Shown: positions 6,894 to 14,994, numbered from the stretch's first letter. The stretch is 22,282 bases of DNA from CAYMTN01 sp964393335 (GCA_964393335.1 CAYMTN010000072.1:1-22282), one strand, 5' to 3'. Made by a program: numbers and translations. Notes: generated by a model from the letters alone, not told the origin.

Positions 6894-8426
6894 ATGAAAC
6901 CCTACATTCTGGCGCATGACCTGGGCACGACGGGCAACAAGGCTACGCTTTACAATGCTGAAGGGGCGTTAGTCGGCAGCACCTTCTACGGGTATGATAC
7001 CGAATTCGCGCATACTAGTTGGGCCGAACAGAATCCCGAAGACTGGTGGCAAGCCGTCTGTGTCTCGACGCAGGAACTACTGCTCAAGGCGAAGATTCGC
7101 TCTGGCGAAATCGCCGTCATCACCTTCAGCGGGCAGATGATGGGATGCGTCCCGCTCGATTCCAATGCCAGACCGCTCCGCAACGCCATCATCTGGGCGG
7201 ATCAGCGTTCAGTTGATCAAGAGCGCTGGTTGGGTGAGCGCATTTCCCCGGCGGAAGTTTATCGAATCACGGGGCATCGGCTTAGCGCGTCATATTCGCT
7301 CTGCAAAATTCTGTGGATTCGGGATCACCAGCCCGATATTTACCAGGCCACGTACAAGTTTGTCCACGCCAAGGATGCGATTGTCGCACGGCTCACCGGG
7401 AACTTCGTCACCGAACCCACCGATGCATCAGGCATGAATCTATACGATCTGGATACCAGTACATGGTCTGGTCGTATCATCGAGGCGGCGGAACTCGATG
7501 TCACGAAACTGCCCGATCTCAGGCGGTCTATTGATGTTGTCGGCGCGGTGTTACCTTCGGTCGCGAACGAAATCGGGGTGGCGCCAGGAACACCGGTGGT
7601 AATCGGGGGTGGGGATGGGATGTGTGCGGCGGCAGGGGCGGGCGTCGTGCAAGAAGGCACAGCCTACAATTATATTGGCGCGTCATCGTGGATCGCACTT
7701 GCTACCAAAGAACCGATTTACGATCCGGAGTACAGAACGTTTACTTGGGCCCACTTGGTTCCGGGCCTGTTCAGCCCGTGTGGAACCATGCAGATGGCAG
7801 GCGGTTCGTACCAGTGGGCGCGTGACCAGTTGTGTCCGCTTGAGCAGCAGGCCGCCGAAGCGTTAGGCATCAGCCCATATGAACTGATGAACCTGAGCGC
7901 TGAGAAATCACCGCCGGGCGCAAATGGGCTGATCTTTCTGCCGTACCTGTTGGGCGAACGCAGCCCACGTTGGAATCCGCGAGCGCGTGGTGCTTTTGTC
8001 GGCCTGACGATCCGCCACACACGCGCCGATATGGTACGGGCTGTGCTGGAAGGGATCACGATGAATCTGCGCGTGATCTTGGAGGCGTTTACCTCACAAG
8101 GTGCTCAGATCGGTGCGATGCGCGTCATCGGCGGTGGTGCGCGAGGCCGGTTCTGGAACCAGATCATGGCGGACGTGTACGGGATACCGGTTCACCGGTT
8201 GGCAGTTTTGCAGGAGGCTACGTCGATGGGAGCAGCGCTGGCAGGCGGGATCGGCGTGGGCGTGTACCGCGATTTCTCCATGAGCGAAACGATGAACCAG
8301 ATTGCGGAAACGATTAGCCCCAGCCCTGAAACTCAGGCCATCTATAACCGGTTCTATCCGATCTTTGAAGCCACCTACCACGCCCTGCTGCCGATCTACG
8401 ATATGATGGCCGGGATCGAAGGGTGA
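6894..8426 (+). CDS. FGGY-family carbohydrate kinase, xylulokinase-like
   Basis: A 510-residue FGGY kinase. The N-terminal ATPase motif HDLGTTGNKATLY (8-20) carries the phosphate-binding Asp9. The SGQMMG motif at about 79-84 resembles the SGQMHG of xylulokinases. The catalytic-base region is GGGDGMCAAAGAG, with Asp241. The C-terminal domain has IGGGARGRFWNQIMADVYGI and SMGAALAGGIGVGVY. It would phosphorylate a ketose or sugar alcohol using ATP in the cytoplasm. The ATG at 6894 is chosen over TTG at 6879; GAGGA lies about 8 nt upstream. It follows the VOC gene by 20 bp and probably shares its transcript. A remnant of a second FGGY kinase lies at 13657. The substrate cannot be fixed: xylulose-like ketoses are the first guess, but the cluster has no cognate intact xylose isomerase. 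Confidence 0.92.
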   Translation: MKPYILAHDLGTTGNKATLYNAEGALVGSTFYGYDTEFAHTSWAEQNPEDWWQAVCVSTQELLLKAKIRSGEIAVITFSGQMMGCVPLDSNARPLRNAIIWADQRSVDQERWLGERISPAEVYRITGHRLSASYSLCKILWIRDHQPDIYQATYKFVHAKDAIVARLTGNFVTEPTDASGMNLYDLDTSTWSGRIIEAAELDVTKLPDLRRSIDVVGAVLPSVANEIGVAPGTPVVIGGGDGMCAAAGAGVVQEGTAYNYIGASSWIALATKEPIYDPEYRTFTWAHLVPGLFSPCGTMQMAGGSYQWARDQLCPLEQQAAEALGISPYELMNLSAEKSPPGANGLIFLPYLLGERSPRWNPRARGAFVGLTIRHTRADMVRAVLEGITMNLRVILEAFTSQGAQIGAMRVIGGGARGRFWNQIMADVYGIPVHRLAVLQEATSMGAALAGGIGVGVYRDFSMSETMNQIAETISPSPETQAIYNRFYPIFEATYHALLPIYDMMAGIEG

Positions 8427-8629
8427 GATTTCAAGTGGTGACCGGACCGGCCACCACGATCAAGATCGTGTAGGCGTGCGTCGTGCGTCGGAGCAGGCCA
8501 GGGCTTGATTCAGCGCTGATAGCGCGCATTCACGATCTGGATGCGCATGCCTTCATTTTGTAAGGCAACCGGGCGAAAGGCCAGGCGATAGAGCCGTGAC
8601 CAGCATGAGAAGGTGAAGGAGGAAGAATC
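8427..8629 (+). other. intergenic spacer with GC hairpin
   Basis: A hairpin GTGGTG (8435-8440) / CACCAC (8452-8457) with inner CCGG/CCGG follows the kinase stop. No T-run follows, so it is a weak terminator or processing element at best. The rest shows no supported gene. Confidence 0.4.
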
Positions 8630-9640
8630 ATGCAGTACCGTTTTATGGGACGGACCGGACTCAAAGTCTCCGAGCTGTGCATGGGCACGCAGACCTTTGG
8701 GTGGGGAGCTGATGAACCGACTGCCCACCGGATGGCGTGCCGTTTCGTCGAGGCCGGAGGCAATTTTTTCGATACATCGAATATCTACAACGAGGGGCAG
8801 TCTGAGACGATGCTGGGAAACTGGCTCAAGGGCCAGCCGGATCGCTCTCAAATCGTAATCGCTTCCAAAGTATTCTTTCCCACCGGCCAGGGACCAAATG
8901 ACACTGGGTTGACACGCAAACATATCTTTCACCAGATCGATGCGAGTCTTCGCCGCCTGCAGACGGATTATGTTGATCTATATCAAATGCACTGCTGGGA
9001 TGCGTCTACTCCACTGGAGGAGACTCTGCGCGCCCTCGACGATCTGGTCCGGGCTGGCAAGGTACGTTATATCGGGGCCTCAAACTACATGCCGTCCCAG
9101 TTGACTCGTGCGATCATGCTCAGTGAGATGCACAATTGGGCGCGGTTTGAATGTCTTCAGCCCGAATATAGCTTACTCGTACGCAGCACGGAATGGGAAT
9201 TGCTCCCTTTGTGCCGGGAACAAGGGATCGGAGTCATCGCCTGGTCGCCGCTGGCGGGTGGTTGGCTGACCGGCAAGTACCGGCGTGATCAGCCGCCGCC
9301 TGCCGACAGCCGCGTCGGGCGCGCGGACCGGTGGGACGATCTCGCAGACCAGCGCGTAACCGAACAAACCTGGCAGATCATCGACGCCCTGCGCGACATT
9401 GCGGACGCGCGTGGCAAGAAACCAGCCCAGGTTGCGCTCAACTGGGTGCTGCACAAGCCGGGCGTGACGGCTCCAATCTTTGGCGCACGCACGCCTGAAC
9501 AACTTGAAGAGAATTTAGATAGCGCCGGATGGACGTTGTCACCGGACGAGGTTGTCAAACTGGACACCATCAGCCAGGTGCCGCTGCCGTCTCCCTATAG
9601 TTTCATCGCCCGGTACACGCGCAAGCGTACGGAAGCGTGA
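8630..9640 (+). CDS. aldo/keto reductase
   Basis: A 336-residue NAD(P)H-dependent aldo/keto reductase of the (beta/alpha)8 fold. The catalytic tetrad is visible as Asp48 and Tyr53 (FFDTSNIYNEG), Lys80 (IASKVFF) and His121 (LYQMHCWD). The C-terminal cofactor segment GVTAPIFGARTPEQLEENL is present. The N-terminus MGRTGLKVSELCMGTQTFG is typical of the YghZ/Tas-like groups acting on sugars and other aldehydes. GGAGGAAG precedes the ATG by 5 nt. In this cluster it could oxidise an aldose to a lactone or reduce a keto intermediate; the adjacent phosphotriesterase-like hydrolase makes the first idea attractive, but this is inference. Confidence 0.92.
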   Translation: MQYRFMGRTGLKVSELCMGTQTFGWGADEPTAHRMACRFVEAGGNFFDTSNIYNEGQSETMLGNWLKGQPDRSQIVIASKVFFPTGQGPNDTGLTRKHIFHQIDASLRRLQTDYVDLYQMHCWDASTPLEETLRALDDLVRAGKVRYIGASNYMPSQLTRAIMLSEMHNWARFECLQPEYSLLVRSTEWELLPLCREQGIGVIAWSPLAGGWLTGKYRRDQPPPADSRVGRADRWDDLADQRVTEQTWQIIDALRDIADARGKKPAQVALNWVLHKPGVTAPIFGARTPEQLEENLDSAGWTLSPDEVVKLDTISQVPLPSPYSFIARYTRKRTEA

Positions 9641-9920
9641 GATCCTACCATATTCGCCTTGTAGGATTGTGGACTAATCTGAGCCAAGAGTCTGCTCCGG
9701 TTGCATGAATCGGAAAGTCTGAAGATGCTCCCCAAGCGCGGATGATTGCAGGGTGTTTTCAGACTCCCAAAGTCGTTTGTTAGACCGGAGCTTTCCGCGG
9801 CGGTTATTTCTGAAGACTACGTGGACTGACCCCGAGTCTGTGGTGAAGACGCTCGAAGCCGGGAATAAACGCGTCATGTACATGTAGACCGTTTGTGTTG
9901 ACTGAAAATGGGGAACATGT
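9641..9920 (+). other. 280-bp intergenic region
   Basis: No gene is supported here. ATCCTAC...GTAGGAT just after the reductase stop forms a 7-bp hairpin without a T-run. The perfect palindrome CATGTACATG lies at 9875-9884, about 40 bp before the next start, a possible operator. The downstream ribosome site GGGGA is at 9910-9914. Confidence 0.4.
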
Positions 9921-10871
9921 ATGAACTCTGACCAACATTCACCTGCGCGGTTGGTGACCGTGACCGGACCGATTGATCCGGCACAGGCAGGGGTCACGGA
10001 CGCACATAACCACGTGTGGATCGCGCCGGTGACTGGCGCTGCCAGCGCTGGGCCGGTGCTGGACGATGAGCGCGCCATCACCAGCGAACTGGTCGCTTAT
10101 CGCGAGGCAGGCGGCGGCACGCTGATCGACTGCCAGCCCGGCGGGTGCGGGCGTGACGGGCGCATGCTGAAGCGCCTGGCCCAGGTGAGCGGCGTCAATA
10201 TCGTGGCGTGTACTGGCTTCCACCTGCGCCGCTACTACCCGGTTGACTACCCATTTTTCGATCTGACGGCGGAAGCCGCTTGCCAGCATTTTGTCGCCGA
10301 GATCACGGGATGCCTGTCTGAAACGGACGCGAGGGACCCGGTGCGTGCGGGATTCATCAAGATCGCCTGCGAAGAAACGTTGGCGACATCGCCGCTGAAT
10401 CTCATCGAAGGGGCGGTACTGGCGAGCCGAGAGACGGGGGCGGCTATTGAAGTGCATACCGAAAAAGGGGCGAATGCCGAACGCATTGTGCAGGCGATGG
10501 CAGATTTTGGGTTGCCACTGACACGCCTGGTTTTGTGCCACGTGGACAAACGCCCGGATTTTGCCTTCCACAGCGCGCTGGCTCAGCAGGGAGTCATGCT
10601 GGAATATGACACGTTTTTCCGTGCCAAGTACGAGCCAGATGCCAACGTCTGGCCGTTGCTGGTGCGTATGGTTGAGGCCGGACTGGCTCCACAGGTTGTG
10701 GTGGCTACTGACATGGCGGAAGCGGTGATGTGGAGTACCATGGGCGGCGGACCGGGACTGACGGCGTTGATCACGCAGATCATTCCACGGCTGCGCGCGA
10801 TTGGATGCGATGCCCATACGATAGGCTACCTCACCGGCGCTAGCATCACAGGCCGGCTGGTCCTGAGTTGA
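9921..10871 (+). CDS. phosphotriesterase-family metal hydrolase, probable sugar lactonase
   Basis: A 316-residue TIM-barrel amidohydrolase-superfamily protein of the phosphotriesterase group. All metal ligands are visible: His29 and His31 (DAHNHVW), carbamylated Lys147 (AGFIKIACEE), His179 (EVHTEKG), His207 (LCHVDKRPD) and Asp264 (VVATDMAEA). It is slightly shorter than the usual 330-350 residues. Characterised relatives in sugar clusters open lactones of aldonic or uronic acids rather than phosphotriesters. A position directly after an aldo/keto reductase and before a sugar isomerase fits that role. GGGGA lies 6 nt before the ATG. It is followed after 22 bp by the isomerase gene, so the two are cotranscribed. 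Substrate unknown. Confidence 0.85.
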   Translation: MNSDQHSPARLVTVTGPIDPAQAGVTDAHNHVWIAPVTGAASAGPVLDDERAITSELVAYREAGGGTLIDCQPGGCGRDGRMLKRLAQVSGVNIVACTGFHLRRYYPVDYPFFDLTAEAACQHFVAEITGCLSETDARDPVRAGFIKIACEETLATSPLNLIEGAVLASRETGAAIEVHTEKGANAERIVQAMADFGLPLTRLVLCHVDKRPDFAFHSALAQQGVMLEYDTFFRAKYEPDANVWPLLVRMVEAGLAPQVVVATDMAEAVMWSTMGGGPGLTALITQIIPRLRAIGCDAHTIGYLTGASITGRLVLS

Positions 10872-10893
10872 TACACATAAGGAAAAAGAGGTA

Positions 10894-11484
10894 ATGAACA
10901 ACGTTCCATTTACCTATGACGTGTCGGTTGAAGATGCGATTCTCAGCACCTATGACAATCATATCGAACGCCGGTTGTCAGCGATGAAAGGTCAATTTTC
11001 AGACCAGCAAGCATTCGATGCCATGCTCGCCAATGACGATGTGCTGCTATACGAAGTGTACGAGGTCAGGCGTCCGGAGGTCGAGGGCGAACTTCTGAAT
11101 GGTCTATCAATCGTACATCCCGGCAAAGTTGGCGACGAGTATTACATGACCAAAGGGCACTTTCACACCGTGCTGGAAACCGCTGAGGTGTACTATTGCC
11201 TCAAGGGTGAAGGCGTGATGGTGATGGAAACCCCCAAGGGGGAGTGGGCCGTCGAACCGCTGCGCCCCGGCTCAGTGCTTTACGTGCCGCCGCGCTGGGC
11301 GCATCGCTCGGTAAACACTGGTACGCGCGAGGACCTGGTGACGTTTTTCGTGTATCCGGGCAATGCCGGGCACGACTACGGCACGATTGAGACACAGGGT
11401 TTCCGTAAGCTGGTGATAGAGCGTGACGGGTCCCCCGTAGTCATTGACAACCCGCGCTGGCTGCCGCCGGAGGAACGTGGATGA
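10894..11484 (+). CDS. cupin-type glucose-6-phosphate isomerase family protein
   Basis: A 196-residue single-domain cupin of the archaeal-type phosphoglucose isomerase family. The metal ligands read as His89, His91 and Glu98 (KGHFHTVLETAEVYY) and His137 (PRWAHRSVN), matching the H88/H90/E97/H136 set known for the Pyrococcus enzyme with a one-residue shift. The glycine-rich turn CLKGEGVMV follows. It interconverts an aldose phosphate and a ketose phosphate at a divalent metal. AGAGG lies just before the ATG. It overlaps the next gene by 4 bp (ATGA), so translation is coupled. Relatives in sugar-catabolic clusters can act on non-standard sugars, and being embedded here argues for a dedicated substrate rather than central glycolysis. 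Confidence 0.88.
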   Translation: MNNVPFTYDVSVEDAILSTYDNHIERRLSAMKGQFSDQQAFDAMLANDDVLLYEVYEVRRPEVEGELLNGLSIVHPGKVGDEYYMTKGHFHTVLETAEVYYCLKGEGVMVMETPKGEWAVEPLRPGSVLYVPPRWAHRSVNTGTREDLVTFFVYPGNAGHDYGTIETQGFRKLVIERDGSPVVIDNPRWLPPEERG

Positions 11485-12449
11485 AGTCGCTCATGGAACG
11501 CAAGGTTCTGGTCACGCCGCGCTCGTTTGGGATGCATGACCCGGCGCTGAAGACGAAGCTGGAACAGACCGTCGGCGAGGTTGTATATAACGCGACAGGA
11601 CGCCCGCTGCGCTCCGAAGAACTGATCCCGATGGTAGCGGGCTGTGACGGCATGATCGCCGGATTGGATGAAATTGATCGCACAGTGATTGAGGCGGCGC
11701 ATAAGCTCAAGGTGATCGCCCGGTATGGCGTTGGCGTGGATCAGGTTGATCTCAAGACGGCCCAAGCGCGCGGCATCATCGTGACCAATACCCCGGGGGC
11801 AAACTCAAGCTCGGTCGCCGAACTGGCTATCGGCCTGATGCTCTCCCTGGCGCGGGATATTCCTCAGGTTGTATCAAGCACTCGGAGTGGAAAGTGGCCG
11901 CGCGCGCAAGGGGTGACGCTGGATGGCAAGGTCATTGGTTTGCTCGGGTTAGGTGCGATTGGAAAGCGCGTGGCACGACGGTTAGCCGGATTCGACTGCC
12001 GGTTGATCGCATTCGATCCGTATGTTGATGCAGAAGAGGCGAAGACTTGGGGTGTAGAGTTGCTTCCAAGGGGGGATGTGATCGCCCAGGCCGATTTTCT
12101 CTCCCTGCATCTGCCGGTCTTGCCGGAAACGCGCGGCATGGTCAATGCGACCTTTCTCGCGCAGATGAAACGCGGCGCATACCTGATCAATACCGCACGC
12201 GGGGAACTGGTCGATGACGGCGCGCTGTTTGACGCACTGCAGAGCGGTCATGTGAGCGGCGCAGCATTGGATGTACTTCAGCAAGAACCGCCAGACCCTG
12301 CTCACCCCCTGCTGGCGCTATCCCAGGTACTCGTGACGTCACACACCGGCTCGCACACCGACGGCGCGGCGAACGCGATGGGACACATGGCGATACACGA
12401 CTGTTTGGCGGTGTTGGAGGGAAAAGAACCTGTTTATCGCGTTGTCTGA
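11481..12449 (+). CDS. D-2-hydroxyacid dehydrogenase, phosphoglycerate-dehydrogenase-like
   Basis: A 322-residue NAD-dependent 2-hydroxyacid dehydrogenase. It has an N-terminal substrate domain (RYGVGVDQVDLKTAQARG) and a Rossmann domain with GLGAIG (156-161) and Asp179 positioned for NAD. The catalytic Arg240 (NTARGE), Glu269 (QQEPPDP) and His288 (SHTGSHT) are all present. It lacks the ACT domain of long SerA proteins. It overlaps the isomerase gene by 4 bp, with GGAGG about 8 nt before its ATG. In this operon it probably oxidises or reduces a sugar acid or 2-keto acid rather than 3-phosphoglycerate. A second, different member of the family is encoded at 16660-17637. Confidence 0.92.
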   Translation: MKSLMERKVLVTPRSFGMHDPALKTKLEQTVGEVVYNATGRPLRSEELIPMVAGCDGMIAGLDEIDRTVIEAAHKLKVIARYGVGVDQVDLKTAQARGIIVTNTPGANSSSVAELAIGLMLSLARDIPQVVSSTRSGKWPRAQGVTLDGKVIGLLGLGAIGKRVARRLAGFDCRLIAFDPYVDAEEAKTWGVELLPRGDVIAQADFLSLHLPVLPETRGMVNATFLAQMKRGAYLINTARGELVDDGALFDALQSGHVSGAALDVLQQEPPDPAHPLLALSQVLVTSHTGSHTDGAANAMGHMAIHDCLAVLEGKEPVYRVV

Positions 12450-12631
12450 TGGATCGCGATAGCAGGCCAGCAGGACTATTGAGTCCTTCTGCGGCTGGAA
12501 GAATCGCACATTGAGCGGATCGCCGCAGGACACTGTGGCGCTAAAGGGTACCGTGTCGTCGTCGGCATGGGAAATGAGGCGGTCTGCCTTATTGGGGATG
12601 TGTGTATTTTGTGCTGCACCAGGAGAAGTTG

Positions 12632-13612
12632 ATGCCCAAGCAAAGCTATGCTGTTGAAACGAGAACAACCCCAACGTTCTATTTCGTGGGCGTTACAACG
12701 AACAATTCGTCCATTATGCGGGTGTTTCCGCGTTGGATGGAGGCGATAGGACGTCCGGATGTCGTCATCGAAGGCATCGACCACGAGATTCATGACGATC
12801 CAGAAGCGTACCGCCGGACAGTGGCCCAGATAAAGTACGATCCGCTGTCGTTAGGGGCGCTCGTGACCACGCACAAGATCGATCTGCTCGAAGCGGCGCG
12901 GGATATGTTTGACCAGTTGCATTCCTCGGCCATCTTGACGGGTGAAGTATCGAGTATTTCCAAACGCGGTACTACGCTGTGGGGGCACGCCAAAGATCCG
13001 CTGACGAGCGGACTAAGTCTGGACGCGATAACCGGGACAGGATATTTCGGGCGTACCGGCGGTGACGTATTGTGTTTTGGGGCCGGTGGCTCAGGCAAAG
13101 CGATGGCGCTTCACCTCATCAACAAAGAAAACCCTGCGGACCGCCCAAAACGAATGGTCATCACAAATCGATCGGCAGGACGGTTGGAAAAATTGAAGAC
13201 AATGATCGAAAGTCTGGAGACCGATATTGGTTTTGAGTATTTCCAGAATGCGGATCCTGCACAGAACGACGAGATCATGGCGGGCATGCCTGAGGGCAGC
13301 GTTGTTGTCAATGCAACCGGTATGGGCAAAGATACCCCCGGTTCGCCGGTGACGGACGATGGACTCTTTCCGCGCAACGGCATCGCCTGGGAGATCAACT
13401 ATCGCGGCGAGCTGGACTTCTGGCACCAGGCAATGGCCCAGAAAGACAGCCGCAATGTGTTCGTTGAAGATGGTTGGCTGTATTTTCTGCACGGGTGGAC
13501 ACAGGTGATCGCTGAAGTATTGGACATCCAGATCGATGAGGAAATGTTTGGGCGATTAGCAGAGATTGCCGAGGAACTGCGCCCACCGTTGGTTTTCAGA
13601 CAGCGCAAATGA
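12632..13612 (+). CDS. shikimate-dehydrogenase-like oxidoreductase
   Basis: A 326-residue protein with the shikimate/quinate dehydrogenase layout. The substrate domain carries Lys82 (VTTHKIDLL, matching the family's xPHK Lys) and Asp122 (GHAKDPLTSG, matching NTDGxG). The Rossmann domain has FGAGGSGKA (149-157), TNRSAGR (178-184) and VVNATGMG. The usual SxSP substrate motif is replaced by NNSSIM and NTDG by AKDP, so the substrate is probably not shikimate. It is longer than ordinary AroE (about 270-290). The ATG at 12632 is preferred over 12602 because AGGAG precedes it by 6 nt. It sits among sugar-catabolic genes with no other aromatic-pathway gene nearby; oxidation of a cyclitol or a sugar-derived hydroxy group is a reasonable guess. 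Confidence 0.8.
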   Translation: MPKQSYAVETRTTPTFYFVGVTTNNSSIMRVFPRWMEAIGRPDVVIEGIDHEIHDDPEAYRRTVAQIKYDPLSLGALVTTHKIDLLEAARDMFDQLHSSAILTGEVSSISKRGTTLWGHAKDPLTSGLSLDAITGTGYFGRTGGDVLCFGAGGSGKAMALHLINKENPADRPKRMVITNRSAGRLEKLKTMIESLETDIGFEYFQNADPAQNDEIMAGMPEGSVVVNATGMGKDTPGSPVTDDGLFPRNGIAWEINYRGELDFWHQAMAQKDSRNVFVEDGWLYFLHGWTQVIAEVLDIQIDEEMFGRLAEIAEELRPPLVFRQRK

Positions 13613-13656
13613 CGGCGGGTTCAAATCATCCCGGGTTTGTTTACGGAGCATCTATT

Positions 13657-13806
13657 ATGCCCAACTGGTGCTTGATCGGGGTCGATCTGGGGACAAGCAG
13701 CACGAAGTCAGCATTGCACAGAAACGATAGTACACTCGTTGTGGAATTCTCTGAAGAGGTGCCGATCTGCACAGCGGCGTGCGTGAGCAAGCGCTCGGAC
13801 ATCTGA
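13657..13806 (+). pseudogene. 5' remnant of a second FGGY kinase
   Basis: ATG at 13657 with GGAG about 9 nt upstream opens a normal FGGY kinase N-terminus (CLIGVDLGTSSTKSALH, then TLVVEFSEEVPI). After about 45 codons the similarity stops and the frame terminates at 13806. An intact kinase needs around 500 residues. The lost part has been replaced by the tail of a different gene in another frame (13779-14051), so this is a deletion remnant, not a small gene. The GVDLGTSSTK phosphate-binding motif is intact, showing the loss is recent or the region has been spared. Confidence 0.75.
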
Positions 13807-14051
13807 TCGAATGCTGTGAAATCACGGAATCGGCCTATGCCAGAGCATTGGTTGTTGATTATGGCACGCTTAACCAATGCCAGTTGCAGGGCGATGTGTT
13901 GGGCGCTCATCGCTCGCTGATCGACGCCTTCGAAACCGATGTGCGCCCGCTGTTAGCCCGGGTGCGCGTCGAAATGGGGCCGCGTCCCGACCCGATCGCC
14001 TACTTCCGCCCGGATGATTATCAGCGCCGCATCGCAAAAGAGCGCGGTTAA
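13779..14051 (+). pseudogene. 3' remnant of L-rhamnose isomerase (RhaI type)
   Basis: A 90-codon open frame whose product resembles the C-terminus of the bacterial RhaI-type L-rhamnose/sugar isomerases: an AYARALVVD helix, GDVLGAHRSLIDAFETDVRP, and a terminal DPIAYFRPDDYQRRIAKERG. It carries none of the TIM-barrel metal ligands and cannot be active. Its beginning overlaps the end of the kinase remnant in a different frame, so the join of the two genes lies near 13760-13790. The family assignment is from memory of the C-terminal pattern and needs a database check. It is followed by the epimerase gene after 24 bp. Confidence 0.6.
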
Positions 14052-14075
14052 ACCAAACTATCAGGAGTACACAAC

Positions 14076-14924
14076 ATGCCTCGTTATGGTTCACATGCGT
14101 TTGTATGGATTGGTGAGTGGACGACCGAAGCCGGCAACAAGGCCATTCGCCAGACAGGTGCCGCTGGATTTGATTTCATCGAGATTCCGTTGCTAAAGCC
14201 CGAAACGTTCGAAGCCGCTTCGCACAAACAAGCCCTCAAAGAAGCGAGCATTGAAGGTGTAGCTTCTCTGGTTTTACCCAAGGATTCGCATCTTCCCGAA
14301 CATCCCGACCGTGCCAAAGCATTTCTGATTCACGCTTTGGACAAGCTGGAGGAAATGGGCGGCATCTTTTTGGGAGGTTGCATCGGTTACTCGTTGGGCA
14401 CATTGACCGGCAAACCGCCGCAGCCAGCCGAGCGTCAGGCCGTGATTGATGTGCTGGGTGACGTGGCAGCCGACGCCAAGCGGCGCGGCATAACCCTGGC
14501 ACTGGAAGCCTGCAACCGTTATGAGACCTATCTTTTCAACTCCCTATCTGATACCCGCGACACGATCAAGGCTATCGGCGCAGACAATCTGCTGCTGCAC
14601 GCCGACACGTACCACATGAACATCGAAGAGCGGGGTTTTTACCAGCCGATCGTGAACGCAGCTGATGTATTGGGTTACATTCACATGAGCGAGAGCCATC
14701 GCGGCCTGGTAGGAACTGGAACCATCAATTGGGACGATGTATTTCGCGGGCTAGTCGATGCCAACTACACGGGGCCGCTGGTCCTTGAGTCATTTGCGGC
14801 CATCAACCCCGATCTGGCGGCAGCTACATGTCTCTGGCGACCCCCGAAAGAATCGCCGGATACGCTCGCCGTCGAAGGGCTTAACTTCTTGAAGACCCAT
14901 GCCGAAAAGCATGGTCTGAGCTGA
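14076..14924 (+). CDS. D-tagatose/D-psicose 3-epimerase-like sugar epimerase
   Basis: A 282-residue TIM-barrel sugar isomerase/epimerase. Four predicted Mn2+ ligands or catalytic residues, Glu144 (ALEACNRYETY), Asp177 (LLHADTYHMNIEE), His203 (GYIHMSESHRG) and Glu238 (LVLESFA), sit at spacings identical to Glu152/Asp185/His211/Glu246 of the Pseudomonas cichorii D-tagatose 3-epimerase. It interconverts ketohexoses or related keto sugars at C3 in the cytoplasm. AGGAG lies about 8 nt before the ATG. It is the last intact gene of the catabolic cluster and follows the isomerase remnant by 24 bp. The natural substrate may be another ketose; the cluster does not decide it. Confidence 0.9.
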   Translation: MPRYGSHAFVWIGEWTTEAGNKAIRQTGAAGFDFIEIPLLKPETFEAASHKQALKEASIEGVASLVLPKDSHLPEHPDRAKAFLIHALDKLEEMGGIFLGGCIGYSLGTLTGKPPQPAERQAVIDVLGDVAADAKRRGITLALEACNRYETYLFNSLSDTRDTIKAIGADNLLLHADTYHMNIEERGFYQPIVNAADVLGYIHMSESHRGLVGTGTINWDDVFRGLVDANYTGPLVLESFAAINPDLAAATCLWRPPKESPDTLAVEGLNFLKTHAEKHGLS

Positions 14925-14934
14925 GAACATCTTC

Positions 14935-14994
14935 ATGGCGACTATCCGCGTGCTGCTTGCCGGTGAATCGTGGGGGCCATCCACGAGCCCGTAA
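14935..14994 (+). pseudogene. 20-codon stub resembling a glutamine-amidotransferase-like N-terminus
   Basis: ATG at 14935, 10 bp after the epimerase stop and preceded by GAGAA, opens MATIRVLLAGESWGPSTSP then TAA. The first 13 residues resemble the N-terminus of class-I glutamine-amidotransferase-like proteins found in sugar clusters (xVLLAGESW). The rest of such a gene (about 250 residues) is missing. It is too short to be functional. The match is short and the identification is tentative. Confidence 0.35.

Noticed and set aside
8510..8620. Minus-strand frame ending RPVALQNEGMRIQIVNARYQR just before the aldo/keto reductase gene
   Set aside because: It looks protein-like, but the same frame continues as antisense of the reductase gene, there is no independent start, and I could not place the family. 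At most a tail relic.
9939..10901. 320-codon minus-strand frame opposite the phosphotriesterase-family gene
   Set aside because: The plus strand carries a complete metal site in order; the antisense frame is a by-product of its codon composition.
12450..12631. Possible small gene between the hydroxyacid dehydrogenase and the SDH-like gene
   Set aside because: No frame has a ribosome site and a start inside the gap; open frames here extend as antisense of neighbours.
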